DNA from: Scylla paramamosain
Taxonomy: Eukaryota; Arthropoda; Malacostraca; Decapoda; Portunidae
Reading direction: 5' to 3'
Length of the DNA: 64,000 nt
NCBI RefSeq assembly: GCF_035594125.1
Contig: NC_087178.1
Location: 12,387,251-12,451,250, forward strand
Shown here: positions 13,611-26,345 of the stretch, piece after piece
Layout: each line of letters begins with the position of its first letter
Position numbering within the stretch: position 1 is the stretch's first letter
Translations under genes and position numbers: made by a program
The notes under the pieces: model-generated
The model's database searches: none
The model's input: only the letters and a program-made list of their open reading frames with translations
What the model was told of the DNA's origin: nothing

Positions 13611-13870
13611 TAGGATTAAAACAAGGGGAATGTAAGCAAAATTCTTAGGATCAGCAACCAGGGTAGAACAAGAAATAACGGGTTCAAGCTTGAAAAAATT
13701 AGGTTTAAGAAAGAGATAGGAAGAAATTGGACATTAGGGAGCTTTAAGAGAAGATTAGATGGGTTTATGGATGGGGATGATAGGTGGAAGTAAGTATTCC
13801 ATACAGGGACTGCCACGTGTAAGTCTGGTCGCTTCTTGCAGCTTCCCTTACTTTTGTTCTTATGTAACGT
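13610..13870 (+). mobile_element. CR1-like LINE 3' end next to the tRNA
   Basis: This matches the 3' part of the CR1-like copy at 57.36-57.66 kb: GTAAGCAAAATTCTTAGGAT, AATAACGGGTTCAAGCTTGA, GAGAAGATTAGA.GGGTTTAT and the terminal TTCTTATG motif. An internal piece present in the other copy is missing. It begins within about ten bases of the tRNA gene. Confidence 0.8.
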
Positions 13871-13890
13871 AAACCTCAAACACTATCAAA

Positions 13891-13891
<1 letters not shown>

Positions 13892-13940
<49 letters not shown>
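13892..13940. repeat. (CT)24 microsatellite
   Basis: A pure array, followed near 13955-13985 by short ACAACAC repeats. Confidence 0.95.
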
Positions 13941-13943
<3 letters not shown>

Positions 13944-14407
13944 TCAGGTCCACTGCCACAACACAACACAACATAACACAACACAAGTGGGCCAAACTCT
14001 CAGCGGCGCCCATCCATCCACTGCCAGTGTCCTGCGAGTGATGGATGGCTGGAAGGTTCCCGACTGCACTCACCAAACCCTAATCAAACCACTCACCAAA
14101 CTCAGAATCACACAGAAACCTTCCGTCACTCTCACCTAACCCTTTGTCCTGAAACATCTTAAACCATCCACAAAATTTTTTTCATCTAATCTCAAACCAA
14201 AAAATATCAACTAATTTCCCTCGCCAAATTGCAAACTGACCAAGAACCTTCCTTTATCAACGTCAAGGCCTTCCTTCTCTCAAACCCTCGTCCCAACATC
14301 CATTAGCTTCCCCTCATCAAATTCTAAACTATTCCCAGACCTGTCATAATAAAGAACCTGATCAGACAAAAATCTTCCGGCTCCAACCATTAAGCCATCC
14401 ATGAACT
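13941..14407. other. No gene seen
   Basis: C/A-rich unique DNA with no supported exon or element. Confidence 0.5.
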
Positions 14408-14962
14408 ACTTTAGAGCCTGGAGCCAAAACATCGGTGGTCAGAGGATGATGAACTCCAGCAGCTGCATTGACCCTAGAGCAGGAGAAGGCTGACTTCACT
14501 CATGGTCAGGGTGGGGCTGCGGACATGCCTTCACCAAACGATTGCCTCTGCTCTGGTTAAAGTTCGGGCAGAAAATTCAGCTCTTCTCATGTTCTCGACA
14601 CACAACAGCGTTCTAGTCATGGAAGGGCCAGGTCCAGATCCAGCAGGAGCCCCTCTGCCCATTGTGAGAGGGTGAGTCAAATAAATATACCAGACCTCAG
14701 CTCCGAGCGGGGTAGCTTAGCCCAGCTCACTATTTCTCCTTCTGCCTCCACACAAGAAGGAGGTAATACTGCTTCTTGGACCATGGGCATGAAAGCAATT
14801 GCATATTTAAGGGGCCATATGGAAAAATTCAAACAAGAGAGACAGCCTGTGAAGGCTAGTACAACACAGGTCTGATTCAGCCTTCTCCTGCTCTAGGGTC
14901 AATGCAGCTGCTGGAGTTCATCATCCTCTGACCACCGATGTTTTGGCTCCAGGCTCTAAAGT
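14408..14962. repeat. 86-bp perfect inverted repeat
   Basis: Bases 14408-14493 are the exact reverse complement of 14877-14962 and are separated by 383 bp. The right arm is in frame with the gag-like ORF of the DIRS-like element; the left arm is an antisense copy of it. The perfect identity implies a recent rearrangement or gene conversion. Confidence 0.95.
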
Positions 14963-15132
14963 CTTGACTGATGGGTTTTCTGGTTTCAGATCTCCTGAAT
15001 CTGAGGTTAGTAGTGAGAATGGAGAGATTCAGGAAGATAAACGTTTAATAGGCAGTGTTTTGCTCCAGAGTGCTAAGAACTATGGGCCCACAGAAGATGT
15101 CTCTGAGGAAATTGACAAGCAGGTTGGAACTA

Positions 15133-16548
15133 CAGTCGGCGCCTCTCGACGTGATCGCTCGCTAAATAATATACACCATGATTTCGATTGATAGAAATGG
15201 CCAAACAATGAGACGGAATGAGACAGAATTTGTTATGGATACTTATTGACTAACTTTTTATTTACTAATGGGGTATCCTCTTCGTTTTTTTACTTCCACC
15301 AAACGACTGGGGAGAGAATCCGCGAGCTTCATCACTGTTTCTTGTGAAATGCTGCTCCACGCTTGACGTAGTGCGCTCTCTAATTTTAGCAGTGTGGAAG
15401 TGTCTTCGTTTTTCAGCCTCCCCTTCACGATGGCCCAGAGGTTCTCGATTGGTGATATGTGTGGACTGTTGGCTGGCCAGTCAGGAATGCACTCCACCTC
15501 ACCTGTAGCAAGCCATTCTTTGTGTGTGCGGTGTGGCATGGAGCGCCGTCCTGCTGCAGCACCTCAGCACCAGTCGCTGCAAAACAGTCAGCCGGACGAC
15601 TGTCTAAAAGACTGCGGTAGACATCCTTGGTGACTGACTGGCCTTTAGGGAAGACATGCAGCTCAGCCACACACCTATATGAAAATGCACCCTTCTCCAT
15701 GAGGGAGGGAGGGTGCTTAATAGACTTGGCAGTAAACTTTGGATCTCATGGGCCTGATCGTTTCCGACGCCACACCCTCATGCCTTTTGTATCACTCACT
15801 CTAAATGCTGATTCATCAGTCCACAAGACTCTCCTCCACTCATCAACAGTCCATGAGCTGTATTTGTGTGCAAAAGACAGCCTCTCTTTTCTGTGTCTCA
15901 GAAATAAAAGGCTTGTTGCAAGCACAATTCTTCCGATAGTCTAGTTTTTTTTTTTGGGGGGGGATATTTTTCTGGATGGTTCGTACACTGACTTCCTAGA
16001 GAAGTATGGAATTCTGTTCTTTAAGCTGTCGTACTGTAAGAGTGGGATTTTCATCCAACTGGCGCCTAATGAGAGCCAGAGTTCTGTCATTAACCTTACG
16101 ATGCCATCCCACACCATTTCTGTAGCAGGGAATTTCACACTCTCCAGAGGCCTTAAATTTTAACACGAGTCAGTGCTCTGTTACAACTTATTTCCTTGGT
16201 TTTTAGCCCTAATCTGCAGCACTCAATCACTCGCAGAATATTATCCTGACTTGTGTAAACTTTGGAAATCGAGGTAAATTTTCATTAGCACACTTTACAT
16301 TCGAAGCACTATGTTACGGATAGGGTACGGACGGCGGCACTTATGAGAAAGCACACGTCCTTATAAGTCAACCGTATTAAAAACTAACGGCTAATTTCAT
16401 TTAAAGTGACGAGCGAGAAGGCGATGGAGTTGCCATGTAGTCATTTTCACCCCGGGTGGTCTCCCCAGGTTACTGCAGTGGCAAAAATGTAAGTTGCAGA
16501 AATTTGTCCCGCGCCACCGGCTGCGATCACGTCTAGAGGCGCCGACTG
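15133..16548 (-). mobile_element. Tc1/mariner DNA transposon with TIRs and TA duplications
   Basis: The element is 1416 bp. The 26-bp terminal inverted repeats (CAGTCGGCGCCTCT outermost) at 15133-15158 and 16523-16548 differ at one base. TA dinucleotides flank both ends (15131-15132 and 16549-16550), the target duplication expected of this superfamily. It carries a decayed transposase on the minus strand. Removing the element and one TA leaves the surrounding DIRS gag frame continuous, which fixes the boundaries and shows it inserted into the older retrotransposon. Confidence 0.93.
15258..16165 (-). pseudogene. Tc1-type transposase, frameshifted
   Basis: On the minus strand the product is spread over several frames. 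A helix-turn-helix region near 16130-16000 (RTLALIRRQLDENPTLTVRQ) leads to the first catalytic Asp in WTDESAF (Asp codon at 15815-15817). The second Asp is in DGAPCHTAH near 15550. The third acidic residue is in DWPANSPHISPIENLW near 15460. The C-terminus ends at 15258. The catalytic DDE/D signature is still readable, but at least one shift near 15530 and others upstream destroy the ORF. The length fits the usual 340-aa class. Confidence 0.85.
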
Positions 16549-18339
16549 TACGGTGAACTATTTGTTTGATAATGGCATGAGAGAGGAAGATTATAGAGAC
16601 ATTTTGGAAGATGATATTACCAAAAGACCCAGTAATTGCCAAGCATTAACCCCTGTGGAATGTAACACACTGGTGTTGAAGCATTGACTACGGAGGCAAG
16701 GAAGTCTGACTTTCATCTGTAGGAAGTCAGCAAGGACATTATCAAAGCTGCTACGATCGTCAAATCTCTTACGGTGCTGGACAAAGTTGCTCACGATGAA
16801 GGGAACTCGGTTGTGGCTTATGATATGGCTATTATCAATGGCATTGCTCGGTAATGCCAACTTCTATAATAACTTGGCCAGATAACACATTATCAAGGGG
16901 GAAATAAATAAAAAATATTTCCATTTTTGTTGAAACGAGGTGCCCATGAACAGGCTGTTGTTCAGGGATGACATTTCACAATCTGCCAAGCAAATTGAAG
17001 AGGAAGAGAAAATGAAGAACAAAATCTCCACCAAGAAATCATTTCATTCTGTAAAAAAAAGTTGCTCTGGAAAATTTGGTTGGGAAAAAACACAAGGAAA
17101 AGCTCCCTTCCGAGGATTCTCATCCAAATTTTATTCCTACAAATAACACAAAGCCACCACCAAAGTGGAACAAAGGCACTCCTATCCATGTTCAGACTTG
17201 CCACCAAAAAAACTAGCAAGGCCAGAGACACAGCAATCCCCAGCGATAACTCAGGTAAGCTAACACTTTCAAGTTGGTCAATTTCACAAATTTATAAGTG
17301 AATAACCTAAGATCACATATGACCCTTTCATCTTAGATATTGTGGAGCACTGCCATCTTGACATCAGTGAAGATAACACTGACCACTTTTTTGCTCAGGA
17401 TATTGAATGTTTTTTTTTCAGTGAGGAAGAGAAAGATTTTATTTCTCAAGAAAACGAAAAATTGTTAAGTCTCAATGTAATCAAGGTAACTCATAGGCAG
17501 GATCTTCAAATCATTTTCCCTATATTCTTGAGGAAAAAAAGAATGAGGGATATTGAATGGTGATTTAGAAAAGCTAAGTAAACACATTGCTTACAAACAT
17601 TTCAAAATGGAAAATTTTGAACAAGCACACTTGTTAATCGAGGAGACTTCATGGCCTCCATTGACCTTAGGCACGCATATTATCCAGTGAAGATTGCAGA
17701 TGAACAGCAGAAATATCTGTGTTTTAGATGGTCAGGAAAAATTTACCCATTCACTTGTCTTGCCAGTGATGTCTCAGAAGGCCCTTGATGCTTCACCAAA
17801 CTGAAACCAATATTTTCAACACAGAGAGTGATGGGACACACCGTTACTAATTTTACTTATGGTATGCTAATGTGCAGCAAACTGTTGGCAGAGTGTTACT
17901 GCATCCATGACACTGTAAGGATGTTGAAGAAAGTGGGATTCTGCATCAATGAGGAGAAGTCAGTCTTGGTACCCACTAAGTGTACTGAATACCTTGGAAA
18001 TATCATTGATTCAGAGAACATGACGTTACACTACCAGAATGTAAGAAAGTGAGATAAATGCATCATTGTTCACTTCTGGTCAAGAAAAAAAAAGAGAGAA
18101 AATCAGAGAAGTGGCTACATTAATTGGACTTCTGGGTGCCACAATCCCAGCTGTAGTAATGGGAAAGCTACATTATAGAAAGTTAGAAAGGGGAAAGATT
18201 GAGGCATTACAGAAAGAAAAAGGTAACTTTAACAAATGGACGACAATCACAGATGAGGTAAAGACATATTTAAATTGTAAAACAGTAGGCCTTGAAAACA
18301 AGTCAGGAATTTTCTTTCATAAAACCAAAAAATAAAAAA

Positions 18340-19290
<951 letters not shown>

Positions 19291-19470
19291 CCGCTGCCAT
19301 TGCTGCTACTGCGGTGGTAAATAATGTTTCCCTACCAATCCTCATCACCGTTCAAGAGTACCCTCCTCCAAGATAACTCTATCCCTTCCAAGCTGCTACA
19401 AAACGCCACTGGCGGGCTGCTATAGATAAAAGTTCGCGTGAGCCACAGTGCTTACAAATAATAAACAAAC

Positions 19471-19472
19471 AC

Positions 19473-19517
<45 letters not shown>

Positions 19518-19586
19518 AAAAAAGAACAAAAAATAAAAACAAGAACAAGTACATAGAAGAAGAAGAAGAAGAAAAAGAAGAAAGAG

Positions 19587-19618
<32 letters not shown>

Positions 19619-21016
19619 AAACAATAACAACAATAACAACAACAACAACAAAAAGGAAAAGAAGGACAAGAAGAAAAAGAAGAAGAAAAGAAGAAGAAGA
19701 AGAAGAAGGAAAGAAAAGGAAAAAGAAAAAAGAAGAAAAAAGAAAAAAGAAGAAAAAAGTAAAAGAAGGAGAAGGAGAAGAAGGAGAAGGAGGAGTAGAA
19801 GGAGAAGGAGAAGAACAAGAAGGAGGAGGAGAAGGAGAAGGAGAAGAACAAAAAGGAGAAGGAAAAGGAGAAGAAGAAAAAGAAACAGAAGAAGGAGAAG
19901 GAAAAAAGCGAAGAAGGAGAAGGAGAAGAAGGAGTGGGAGAAGGAAAAGGAGGAACAAGAAAAGAAGAAGGAAAAAAAGAAGGAAGAGAAGAAGGAGGAG
20001 AAGGAGAAGAAGGAGAATGGGGAAGAAGGAGAAGGAGAAGAAGGAAAAGAAGAAGGAAGAGAAGAAGGAGAATGAGAAGAAGGAGGAGTAGAAGGAGAAT
20101 AAGAAGAAGAAGGAGCAGAAGGAGGAGAAGGGGAAGGAGAAGAAGATGGATAATGAGAAGGAGAATTAGAAGAAGGAGAATGAGAAGGAGAAAGAGAATG
20201 AGAAGGAGAAGAAGAAGGACAATGAGAAGAAGGAGAAGGAGAAGAAGAAGAAGGAGAAGAAGGAGAAAGAGAAGGAGAATAAGTAAGAGAAAGTGAAAGA
20301 GAAAAAGAGGGAGAATCAGAAGAAGGAGAATCAGAAGGACAAGGAGAATGAGAAGAAAGAGAAGAAGAAGGAGGAGAATGAGAAGAAGAAGGAGAATAAG
20401 AAGAAGAAGGAGAAGTAGAAGAAGGAGAAGGAGAACAAGGAGAAGGAGAACAAGAACAAGAAGAAGGAGAAGGGGAAGCAGAAGCAGAAGAAGAAGATGG
20501 AGAAGCAGAATGAGAAGAAGGAGAAAAAAAAGAAGGAGAAGAAGAAGGAAAAGGAGGATGAGGAGGAGAAGGAGAATGAGAAGAAGAAGGAGAAGGAGAA
20601 GAAGAAGAAGAAGAAGAAGGAAAAGGAAAAAGAGAAGAAGGAGAAGGAGGAGAATGAGAAGAAGAAGAAGAAGAAGAAGAAGAAGAAGAAGAAGAAGAAG
20701 AAGAAGAAGAAGAAGAAGAAGGAGACGTAGAAGGAGAATGAGAAGAAGGAGGAGAAAAGAAGGAGAAAGAGAAGGAGAAGGAGAAAAGAAGGAGAAGAAG
20801 AAGAAGAAGGAGAAAGAGAAGGAGAATGAGAACAAGAAGAAAGAGAAAGAGAATGAGAAGATGGAGAAGGAGAAAGAGAATGAAAAGAAAAAGGAGTAGG
20901 AGAATGAAAAGAAAAAGGAGGAAAAGGAGGATAATGAAAAGAAGGAGAAGGAGAATGAGAAGAAGAAGAAGAAGAAGGAGAATGAGAAGAAGGATAATGA
21001 GAAGAAGGAAAATTAG
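19471..21016. repeat. 1.5-kb polypurine tract (GAA/GAG/GGA)
   Basis: For about 1.5 kb the plus strand is almost entirely A and G, built from variable GAA, GAG and GGA triplets with rare C or T, beginning with a (GA)n array. All six frames stay open for long distances, giving Arg/Lys/Glu or Ser/Phe/Leu strings. These are artefacts of composition. Such tracts can adopt triplex (H-DNA) structures. Confidence 0.97.
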
Positions 21017-21239
21017 AAGGAATACAAAGGAATACAATGGAAAGCCAAACAGCAACAGACTTTTTGGTCCTTGCTACATGAAAGAGACAGGACAGCATAG
21101 CAGAAGGCTCCTCCCCACCCCACACTCCCTCCAGGTTGCGCTGGCATGGAAATAGTTGGTAAAAGTACCACGCAGTATGGAAAAACTGACATGGAATTTT
21201 CATAGGAAAGGACGAACTCTATACGCCTATCTGAAAGTT

Positions 21240-23515
21240 AATACAATTTATAATAAAATTGGTGTCTGTAAAATAAGAGTTTATTAGTGAATTTAGTAAT
21301 TTTTCGGACAAGAAGAGAGCTTGTTGGGGATTTGCTTTTAAATATCTGTCTATTTTATTTCTGAATGATTCAGTAGAATTGCTATTTACGATTTCTGCAG
21401 GAAGTTTATTCCATATATTTACTGTGCGATTAAAAAAAATGTTTGGCCTCGAGGGATTTAAAACGTTTGGGTATAATCTTGAATCTATTATTTTTTGTTA
21501 GGTTAGAATGATCAATAGTAAAATATCTATTTGCATCAAGGTTACTATATCATTTAAAAATTTTGAACACTTCAATTAGGTTTCCTCTTATCCTGCGCTT
21601 TGTTAAACTATATAGGTTTAGTTCTTCCAGTCGTTCCTCATACGGCTTATTACGCAATCTTGGAATCATCTTTGTGACTCTACGCTGTATCTTTTCTAGT
21701 TTTTCAATGTCTTGTTTGTAATATGGTGACCAGAACTGTACCAATTATTCTAGACGAGGGCGCATCAGTGAGTTATATTAAGCAAGTATAGCCTTATCTG
21801 ATTTAAATTCAAAGGTTCTTCCAATGAACCCTACTAATTTATTTGCCGTCTTTACTGTTTCTGTGCAGTGTTGACTCGGCTTTAGGTCTTTTGTCACAGC
21901 GACATCAAGATCTTCCTTATCAGCGCTTGACAGTGGCATGTTATTCATGACATATCTCGCCTAAACATTGTTGCTTCCGATATGTAGAATTTTACACTTT
22001 TATATACTGAATCTCATCTGCCATTTTTCTGCCCAGCTTGTCAGTTTATTTAGATCACACTGCAGTTCCTGCTATTATGACACTGACATTCCTTTACTTG
22101 TTATTCTGGTGTCGTCTGCAAATTTACTTATTTTGTAATTGATCCCTTCATCAATATCATTAATGTATATTATAAAAAGTACTGGTCCTAATACAGAGCC
22201 TTGAGGAACGCCGCTATTAACCTTATGCCAATCTGACTCTTTTCCACTTATCACAACACGCTGTTTTCTGTCAGAGAGCCAGTCTCTCAGCCATTTCAGG
22301 GTGTTTCCAGCAATGCCGTGAGCTTTTACTTTACTGATGAGTCTCTTAAGGGGAACAGTGTCAAAAGCTTTCCGGAAATCAAGATGGATAGTATCAACTG
22401 CTTTTGTCTCGTCATACGAGTTAAATACTTCATAAAAGAAGTCTAGTAAGTTTGTTAAGCAGGAACGTTTGGTTCTGAAACCGTGTTGCGAAACCTTTAT
22501 GATTTTATTTTCTTGTAAATATTTAACAATTTTATCTCTGATTATTGTTTCCATCACCTAGCACACTACTGAAGTTAGACTGATTGGTCTGTAATGGGCT
22601 GAGAGAGATTTATTTATTTATTTATTTTATTTATTTATTTTTTCAATATTAGTGTGACATTTGTTAGTTTCCATTCGTGGGGGACTTGACCCGCTAGTAA
22701 AGTTTATTGAATAAAATCGTAAGCGGTTCCACGAGCTCATTTTTTACTTCTTTAATAAGCCTAGGTGATATCTTGTCTTGCCCGGGTGTTTTGTTTACGT
22801 TCATGCTCTTCGTGACTGAGAGGATTTCATTTTCTGTGATGGTGAAGTCTGGCAGCGTGGTGTCTCGTGACTGAGTCGCGGGGGTCGGCAGATTACCTTG
22901 AACATCCTCAGTCGTGAAGACTGTTGAAAAGTATTCGTCCAGGGTGTTCGCCATGTCAGTTTCGTTTTCAATTTTTTTTTTTTTTTTGTCATTTTCTGTT
23001 ATTAGTGGACTAATTGTTGATGTTAAAACCGTTTTAGTTTTTACATAGTTGTAAAATCATTTTGGGTTCGTTTTACATGAATTCGCGATCTGAGCTTCAA
23101 CAGATTTTTTGCTGCATTTGATCAGCTTTTTTTTTTTTTTCTACGCAATCTGTCGTACTCTAGCTTATCATTAATATTCTCTGTTAATTTGTATTTGTGG
23201 CACGCATTTTTCTTAGCCAGACGACAATATCTGATTTCATTATTCCACCATTTCGGTTTGGTGTTTTTTACCTTCTGTCTGTTTCGTTGCGGTACACACA
23301 AAATCGCGATTTCATTTAACTTTTTAGCGAACACTTCCCATGCTTTGTTAATGTCTGGTGTTCCCGGCAGTTCATTCCAGTCTATAGATGCAAGCTGCAT
23401 GCGAAGTCTCTCAAAGTTAGCATGCCGATAGTCTGGCACTTTTCCTTTACTTTCGCTTACTTTAGCTCTGTCAAAATTTATGGTGAAAAATAAGCTACGA
23501 GCCAAAACTGCTTTT
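21240..23515 (-). mobile_element. CR1-like LINE, 5'-truncated, partly intact RT
   Basis: The minus strand carries, in order, a spacer region (23505-23122, WNELPGTPDINKAWEVFAKK), an RT N-terminal part (22954-22694, KTPGQDKISPRLIKE) and an RT core frame (22557-22075). The core has LDFRKAFDTVPL (motif A), SGVPQGSVLGPVLFIIYIND (motif B) and FADDTRI (motif C). A C-terminal block (21744-21550) contains VQFWSPYYKQDIEKLEKIQR. No endonuclease is visible, and frameshifts near 22560-22690 and stops after motif C separate the blocks. The motif set fits the CR1/L2 group. An (ATTT)n array interrupts it near 22610. Confidence 0.85.
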
Positions 23516-24168
23516 TAATTCGGTAAACCTTCTGTATCCTTCTGCCACTACTTCTTCAAGGCGTGATCGCGTGTCACACAGTCTGCAAAGGGGCCTTGAG
23601 AAGTAATCACTGAAGTACTGCTTGGCGAACCTCCCGATGCAATCTCTGCAAGATCAGAAGGCATTTTTAATGTAGTAGTATAGAATGTGAAGGCTTAGAC
23701 AGTTGGAGAGGCGGGAATTTAAAAGTAATTAAGGAATTAGCGGTCAAAGGACACTGAGTAGTAATCCGGTCTCTGAGGAGGCGATGGTATGCAGGTGGGG
23801 CCAGACAAATCCCAGGGGAGTCTCACAAGATTCTTGTAATAAAAATAACAAGGGAGAACAACAACAATTATCTCACAACAGGACAATTTAAAAATAGAGA
23901 AATAAAAAGTACCCAGCTACAAGCACAAAGACAATAAAAGTACTACTAGAAACAGACGAACAGGTGAAAACAGACGAAGACATAGCACTGATAACTAACA
24001 AATGTATCACTGCGTTTGCGTCAAGAAGTGTTGTGTAATTTGTATGGAGTCTGAGCTGTGCAGGAAAACAGAATAAGTAAAACAAAACAAAAAATAGCGC
24101 GACTGGTGGTTTATCGATAAGGTCTGCTGGTCCTGCGTAGGTCAGGTCACAACACGTCTGCTCCACAC
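23516..24168. other. No gene seen
   Basis: Unique DNA between the LINE and a minisatellite. No exon, RNA or repeat was recognised. Confidence 0.5.
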
Positions 24169-24253
24169 AAGCGGAAGGGCACGACTGAGCAAGCGGAAGG
24201 GCACGACTGAGCAAGCGGAAGGGCACGACTGGCAAGCGGAAGGGCACGACTGA
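24169..24253. repeat. 22-bp minisatellite, four copies
   Basis: Unit AAGCGGAAGGGCACGACTG followed by AGC occurs about four times, one copy 2 bp short. Confidence 0.93.
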
Positions 24254-24660
24254 GAATAATAATAATAATAAGAAGAAGAAAAAAGGAGAATGAAAAGAAC
24301 AAGAAGAACAAGAAGAAGAACTAGAAGGAAGAGAAGGAGAAGAAGAAGAAGAAGAAGAAGAAGAAGAAGAAGAAGAAGAAGAAGAAGAAGAAGAAGAAGA
24401 AGAAGAAGAAAAAGAAGAAGAAGAAGAAGAAGGAGAATGAAAAGAAGAAGAAAGAGAAGAAGGAGAATGGGAAAAAGAAAAAGGAGAATTAGAAGAGGAA
24501 AGAGAAGAAAAAGAACAAGAACAGGAACAGGAACAAAAACAAGAAGAAGAAGGAGGAGGAGGAAGAAGAGAACAAGAACAAAAACAGGAACAAAAACAAG
24601 AACAAGAACAAGAAGAGAAAAGAAGATGAACAAGAACAAGATCAACAACAACAACAGCAA
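24254..24660. repeat. (GAA)n-rich polypurine tract
   Basis: A second GAA/GAG tract, with a pure (GAA)n core near 24340-24430, abuts the 5' side of the hAT fossil. Confidence 0.95.
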
Positions 24661-24684
24661 CAACACCTTCTTTAAGAAAAAAAA

Positions 24685-26345
24685 AAGATCCTTTGGCTAG
24701 GGCAGAGATAAAGCTGGCAGGTGTTATAGCTACACATAATGTGCCTTTTAAGGTAATGGATCACTGTCAGAGATCTTGAGAGATATTTTCAGTGACTCCA
24801 AGATAGCACAGGAATTTGCTATGAAAAGAACTAAAGCAACTGCAGTTGTAACTAATGTCATAAGAAAGTCCTACAAAGAACAACTTGCTCACAAACTAAG
24901 AGAAACAAAATTAAGCTTACTTACGGACGAGTCTACTGACGTTGGTTCCATAAAAAACATCTTGTGTTCTAATAAGAATCTTTGATCATGATACTGAGAG
25001 TGTTGAAAGTAAATTCTGGGAGCTGTGTGAAATTTACAATACAGCCAACCCTGAAAATGTTGGAAAAAGAGCCAGTGCTAGCAATCTCCATGAGGAAATG
25101 ATGAAAACATTTGAGAAACATGAAATCCCAGTTACACAAATGATAGGTTTTGGGGCTGATGGGTGTAGTGTAATGACGGGAGCTCACAATTCAGTTGCAA
25201 GTCGCTTCCGTAATGAATGCCTGGTCTTTTTGTACTCAAATGTGTTTGCCATTCTGCTCACCTCTGTGCCAGTGAGGCTTGTAAGACTTTACCTAGAAGG
25301 TGTGAGGATTTAGCAAGAGAGGTGTACAATCTCTTTAAGTGTAATAGCAAGCACCAGAGTGAGTTTGTACAATTTCAGTCTTTTATTCACTTGAAGCCCC
25401 ACAAGATGCTACATCCATCACAGACGAGGTGATTGTCAATGGCTGCTGTTGTTCAGAGGCTCTTGGAACAATGGGAAGCTCTTCGGTTGTTTTTCTCAGA
25501 CATGTGGTTATCTGGGAAGCTAGTTGCTGCTGAGCTAATTTTCAATTCTCCACATGACCCTTTCATTAAGTTGTACTACTACTTCCGAGATTGGATTTTG
25601 CCAAAGTTCACTAATTTTAATAAGTACTTTCAGTCAGATAAGCCAGTGATAACAGTGCTCCATGAAAAAGTAAGTGTTCTTTTTAAAGATATTCATTCTC
25701 CTTTCATTCATGGAGAGAGAATATGTAATGAAAACAGAACTTTGTTTGATAGATCCAAATAGAAACGATAAGCATCTCAGACGCACAGAAATGTATCTAG
25801 GTCTAAAAGTGTTACAGGAACTGCAAGATTCCCGTGTAACAGCAAGAAAATCTGAGTTGCAGGATTTGTTCCAACGTTGCCACAACTTTATGTCTGTGGC
25901 TTGCTGTGAAATTAAAAAGAGGTATGATTTCAGCGACATTGTCATCTCAAAACTGAATTGTCTGACTCCAACTAATGCTTTATCATTGAATTTTAGGAAG
26001 TGCATTTCCCCTTCTTGTATCTCCAGAAGACAGCTCATTATTGCAAAGACTGGATGATCAATGACGAATATTGCCACTGGAGTGTGACAACCCAGCCGTG
26101 AATATAAAGGACAGTGATAAGTTTTGGGCTGCATCATTAAAAGATAAACCAAACTTAACAGGCCTGTCACAGTTTGCACTCTCTGTTCTTAGCCTACCCC
26201 ATTCGAATGCAGAATGTCAGAGTTTTTAGTAAAATTAACCTTTTCAGAACTAAGATAAGAAATAGGTTGAAGACAGCAACTGTAAATGGAGCACTGCTAG
26301 CAACAGAATGTATGAAGTCTACTGGATCATGCTTTAAAAACTAAC
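24685..26345 (+). pseudogene. hAT-like transposase fossil
   Basis: Plus-strand blocks in shifting frames give a hAT transposase. The first Asp is in LLTDESTDVG (near 24926). The second is in GFGADGCSVMTGAHNS (near 25155). An inserted helical region follows (25430-25760, LLEQWEALRLFFSDMW). The C-terminal dimerisation domain (26160-26340) has ALSVLSLPHSNAEC, VFSKINLFRTKIRNRL and then a stop. At least five frameshifts (near 24970, 25240, 25430, 25690 and 26215) destroy the ORF. The N-terminal zinc finger is missing, apparently lost at the GAA tract. Confidence 0.82.

Larger units (their letters stand above)
14620..18335 (+). mobile_element. Degenerate DIRS-like retrotransposon, interrupted
   Basis: Three blocks lie in order on the plus strand. 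The gag-like block (14620-15130, then 16551-17150) has acidic text and NNLF-type motifs (YLFDNGMREEDYRD) seen in DIRS gag proteins. The reverse transcriptase block (17330-18050) contains FMASIDLRHAYYPVKIADEQ and WSGKIYPFTC, but the catalytic Asp-Asp is lost: the position reads as NFTYGMLMC. An RNase H-side block (18060-18335) includes REVATLIGLLGATIPAVVMG and KLHYRKLERGKIEAL. No tyrosine recombinase or terminal repeats were found. Stops and frameshifts show it is dead. A Tc1/mariner element sits inside the gag region. Confidence 0.75.

Noticed and set aside
15394..16163. Plus-strand frames of 60-105 codons inside the Tc1 element
   Set aside because: Antisense shadows of the transposase.
19379..21203. 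558-aa and other long frames of Ser/Leu/Phe or Arg/Lys/Glu
   Set aside because: Artefacts of the polypurine tract, which lacks stop codons in most frames.
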